Assembly: GCA_040384645.1 (NCBI GenBank)
Contig: JAZKIX010000077.1
Span: 1-62,374, forward strand
DNA from: JAZKIX01 sp040384645
GTDB taxonomy: Bacteria; Pseudomonadota; Gammaproteobacteria; Burkholderiales; Burkholderiaceae_D
Length of the DNA stretch: 62,374 nt
Direction: 5' to 3'
The translations under genes were made by a program, and so were the position numbers. Position 1 is the stretch's first letter. Each line of letters starts with the position of its first letter. The notes under the pieces were generated by a model. It searched no databases, had not been told where the DNA came from, and was given only the letters and a program-made list of their open reading frames with translations. Below are positions 61,791-62,374 of this stretch, in pieces.

Positions 61791-62366
61791 TTACCAAAAT
61801 TGCCACCACGGTTTTCTTTTCACTTTTTGCGACTGCATGTGCAAATTTCTAAGCTCGTCCATTTTTCTAAGAAATCGGGCGTTTGCAGTGTTTGAGACCT
61901 CATTCAATTTGATGGTTGCATCTCTTTGAAAAGCTTCATCTGCCTCTACATTTGCCAAAATAAATTTTTTCCCGCTGGGCGTGGAAAAGAATTTAATCGC
62001 TTCACCAATATCTTTTTCAGTCAAATTTGCTGCCAAAGATTTGGCCATTATGTTTTTGAATGTTTCCACATCCAAGTACTCACATGACTCGTTGTAATAA
62101 TCGGCATATGCCTGATTCACTTTGGGCCAAAGCTTGGATTTCGGTGTTATTTCACCAAAGTTCTCTGGTGACACTTTGAAAGCGGTATCGGCTGTTTGTT
62201 GGGTCGTTAATTCCTTGCAGATTGACACAGCTTTTTGAAAAATTTCTTCATTTTTCATCATGCCAATCAAGGTCAATGCAGCTGTTTCGCCGGATGTATT
62301 GGCTGCGAAAATAAAGCTGTTGGGAACCGTGATCGCAAGGGTCAAAATTGCAATTTTATTTTTCAT
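61791..62366 (-). CDS. Secreted DUF2059-like protein with PWWQFW tail
   Basis: A 191-residue protein with a signal peptide (MKNKIAILTLAITVPNSFIF). The body is helical: SLAANLTEKDIGEAIKFFST followed by PSGKKFILANVEA, the DUF2059 pattern (a stretch of F-Y/F-x-S/T-P-x-G-x-K). It ends KPWWQFW, the tail also seen in the gene at 35035. DUF2059 proteins are periplasmic and of unknown role. It starts 9 bp from the window end. Confidence 0.75.
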   Translation of the reverse strand: MKNKIAILTLAITVPNSFIFAANTSGETAALTLIGMMKNEEIFQKAVSICKELTTQQTADTAFKVSPENFGEITPKSKLWPKVNQAYADYYNESCEYLDVETFKNIMAKSLAANLTEKDIGEAIKFFSTPSGKKFILANVEADEAFQRDATIKLNEVSNTANARFLRKMDELRNLHMQSQKVKRKPWWQFW

Positions 62367-62374
62367 ATAGGTCC

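Noticed and set aside
1..62374. tRNA, rRNA or tmRNA genes
   Set aside because: Reading through the gaps I found no T-loop plus acceptor-stem pattern and no rRNA-like stretch; a covariance search would be needed to be certain.

Overview
The window looks like a piece of a moderate-GC betaproteobacterial chromosome (Burkholderiales, most likely an Oxalobacteraceae-type genome). This rests on gene content and order: hemC-hemD-hemX-hemY beside ppa and ppc, an slpA-ispH pair, aat-bpt-pyrD, a phasin gene that implies polyhydroxyalkanoate storage, and exosortase H. It is a draft assembly: four runs of exactly ten N (4850, 8158, 23832, 46013) each break an otherwise ordinary gene.

Layout. 1-4 kb: the rsmB tail, a PLD nuclease, an MscS channel, a fatty acid desaturase, rpmB-rpmG. 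4-11 kb: radC, slpA-ispH, and a branched-chain amino acid ABC transporter (livHMGF) whose terminator is cut off from the operon by a fresh-looking IS982 element with a 6-bp target duplication. 11-21 kb: phasin, nitroreductase, a PBP7-like endopeptidase, IclR, dgkA, an aat-bpt-pyrD-tas operon, amtB. 21-24.5 kb: molybdate uptake modABC plus modE with a likely ModE operator. 25-31 kb: an AraC regulator, then a Fur box followed by a tiny Cys-rich ORF, a PepSY membrane protein, a frameshifted DUF2271 gene, DUF4198, apbE and a flavodoxin/FNR-type reductase, which looks like an iron-regulated flavin or electron-transfer module. 31-43.5 kb: an MFS exporter, a secreted glycosidase, an RraA-like gene, ppa, the haem operon and ppc.

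43.6-56 kb is an accessory block. It holds two proteins with a shared DUF6916-like ending, a GNAT enzyme, three tandem phage-tail-collar (microcystin-dependent-protein type) genes, a 2401-residue secreted repeat/beta-helix protein, then exosortase H and its associated membrane protein. The giant protein carries an IPTL-type exosortase signal near its N-terminus, not at its end, followed by what reads as a second signal peptide. I regard this block as the best candidate for a poorly described system: a cell-surface fibre or adhesin locus with its own sorting enzyme.

56-60.8 kb follows an internally deleted IS6-family remnant. All its genes are small, unrelated and on the minus strand, and at least three gaps hold attC-like imperfect palindromes beginning right at or close after stop codons. 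No integrase is visible, so this looks like a relic integron gene-cassette array. A MetR-like regulator and a small secreted DUF2059-like protein close the window.

A roughly 80-bp structured intergenic element (5' GGGGGTATATG, a middle CCC/GGG hairpin, and a terminator-like ATACTG/CAGTAT hairpin with a T tract) occurs seven times, always just past the end of a gene or in a gene-free gap. Several other palindromic repeat families are present. I saw no tRNA, rRNA or CRISPR array.
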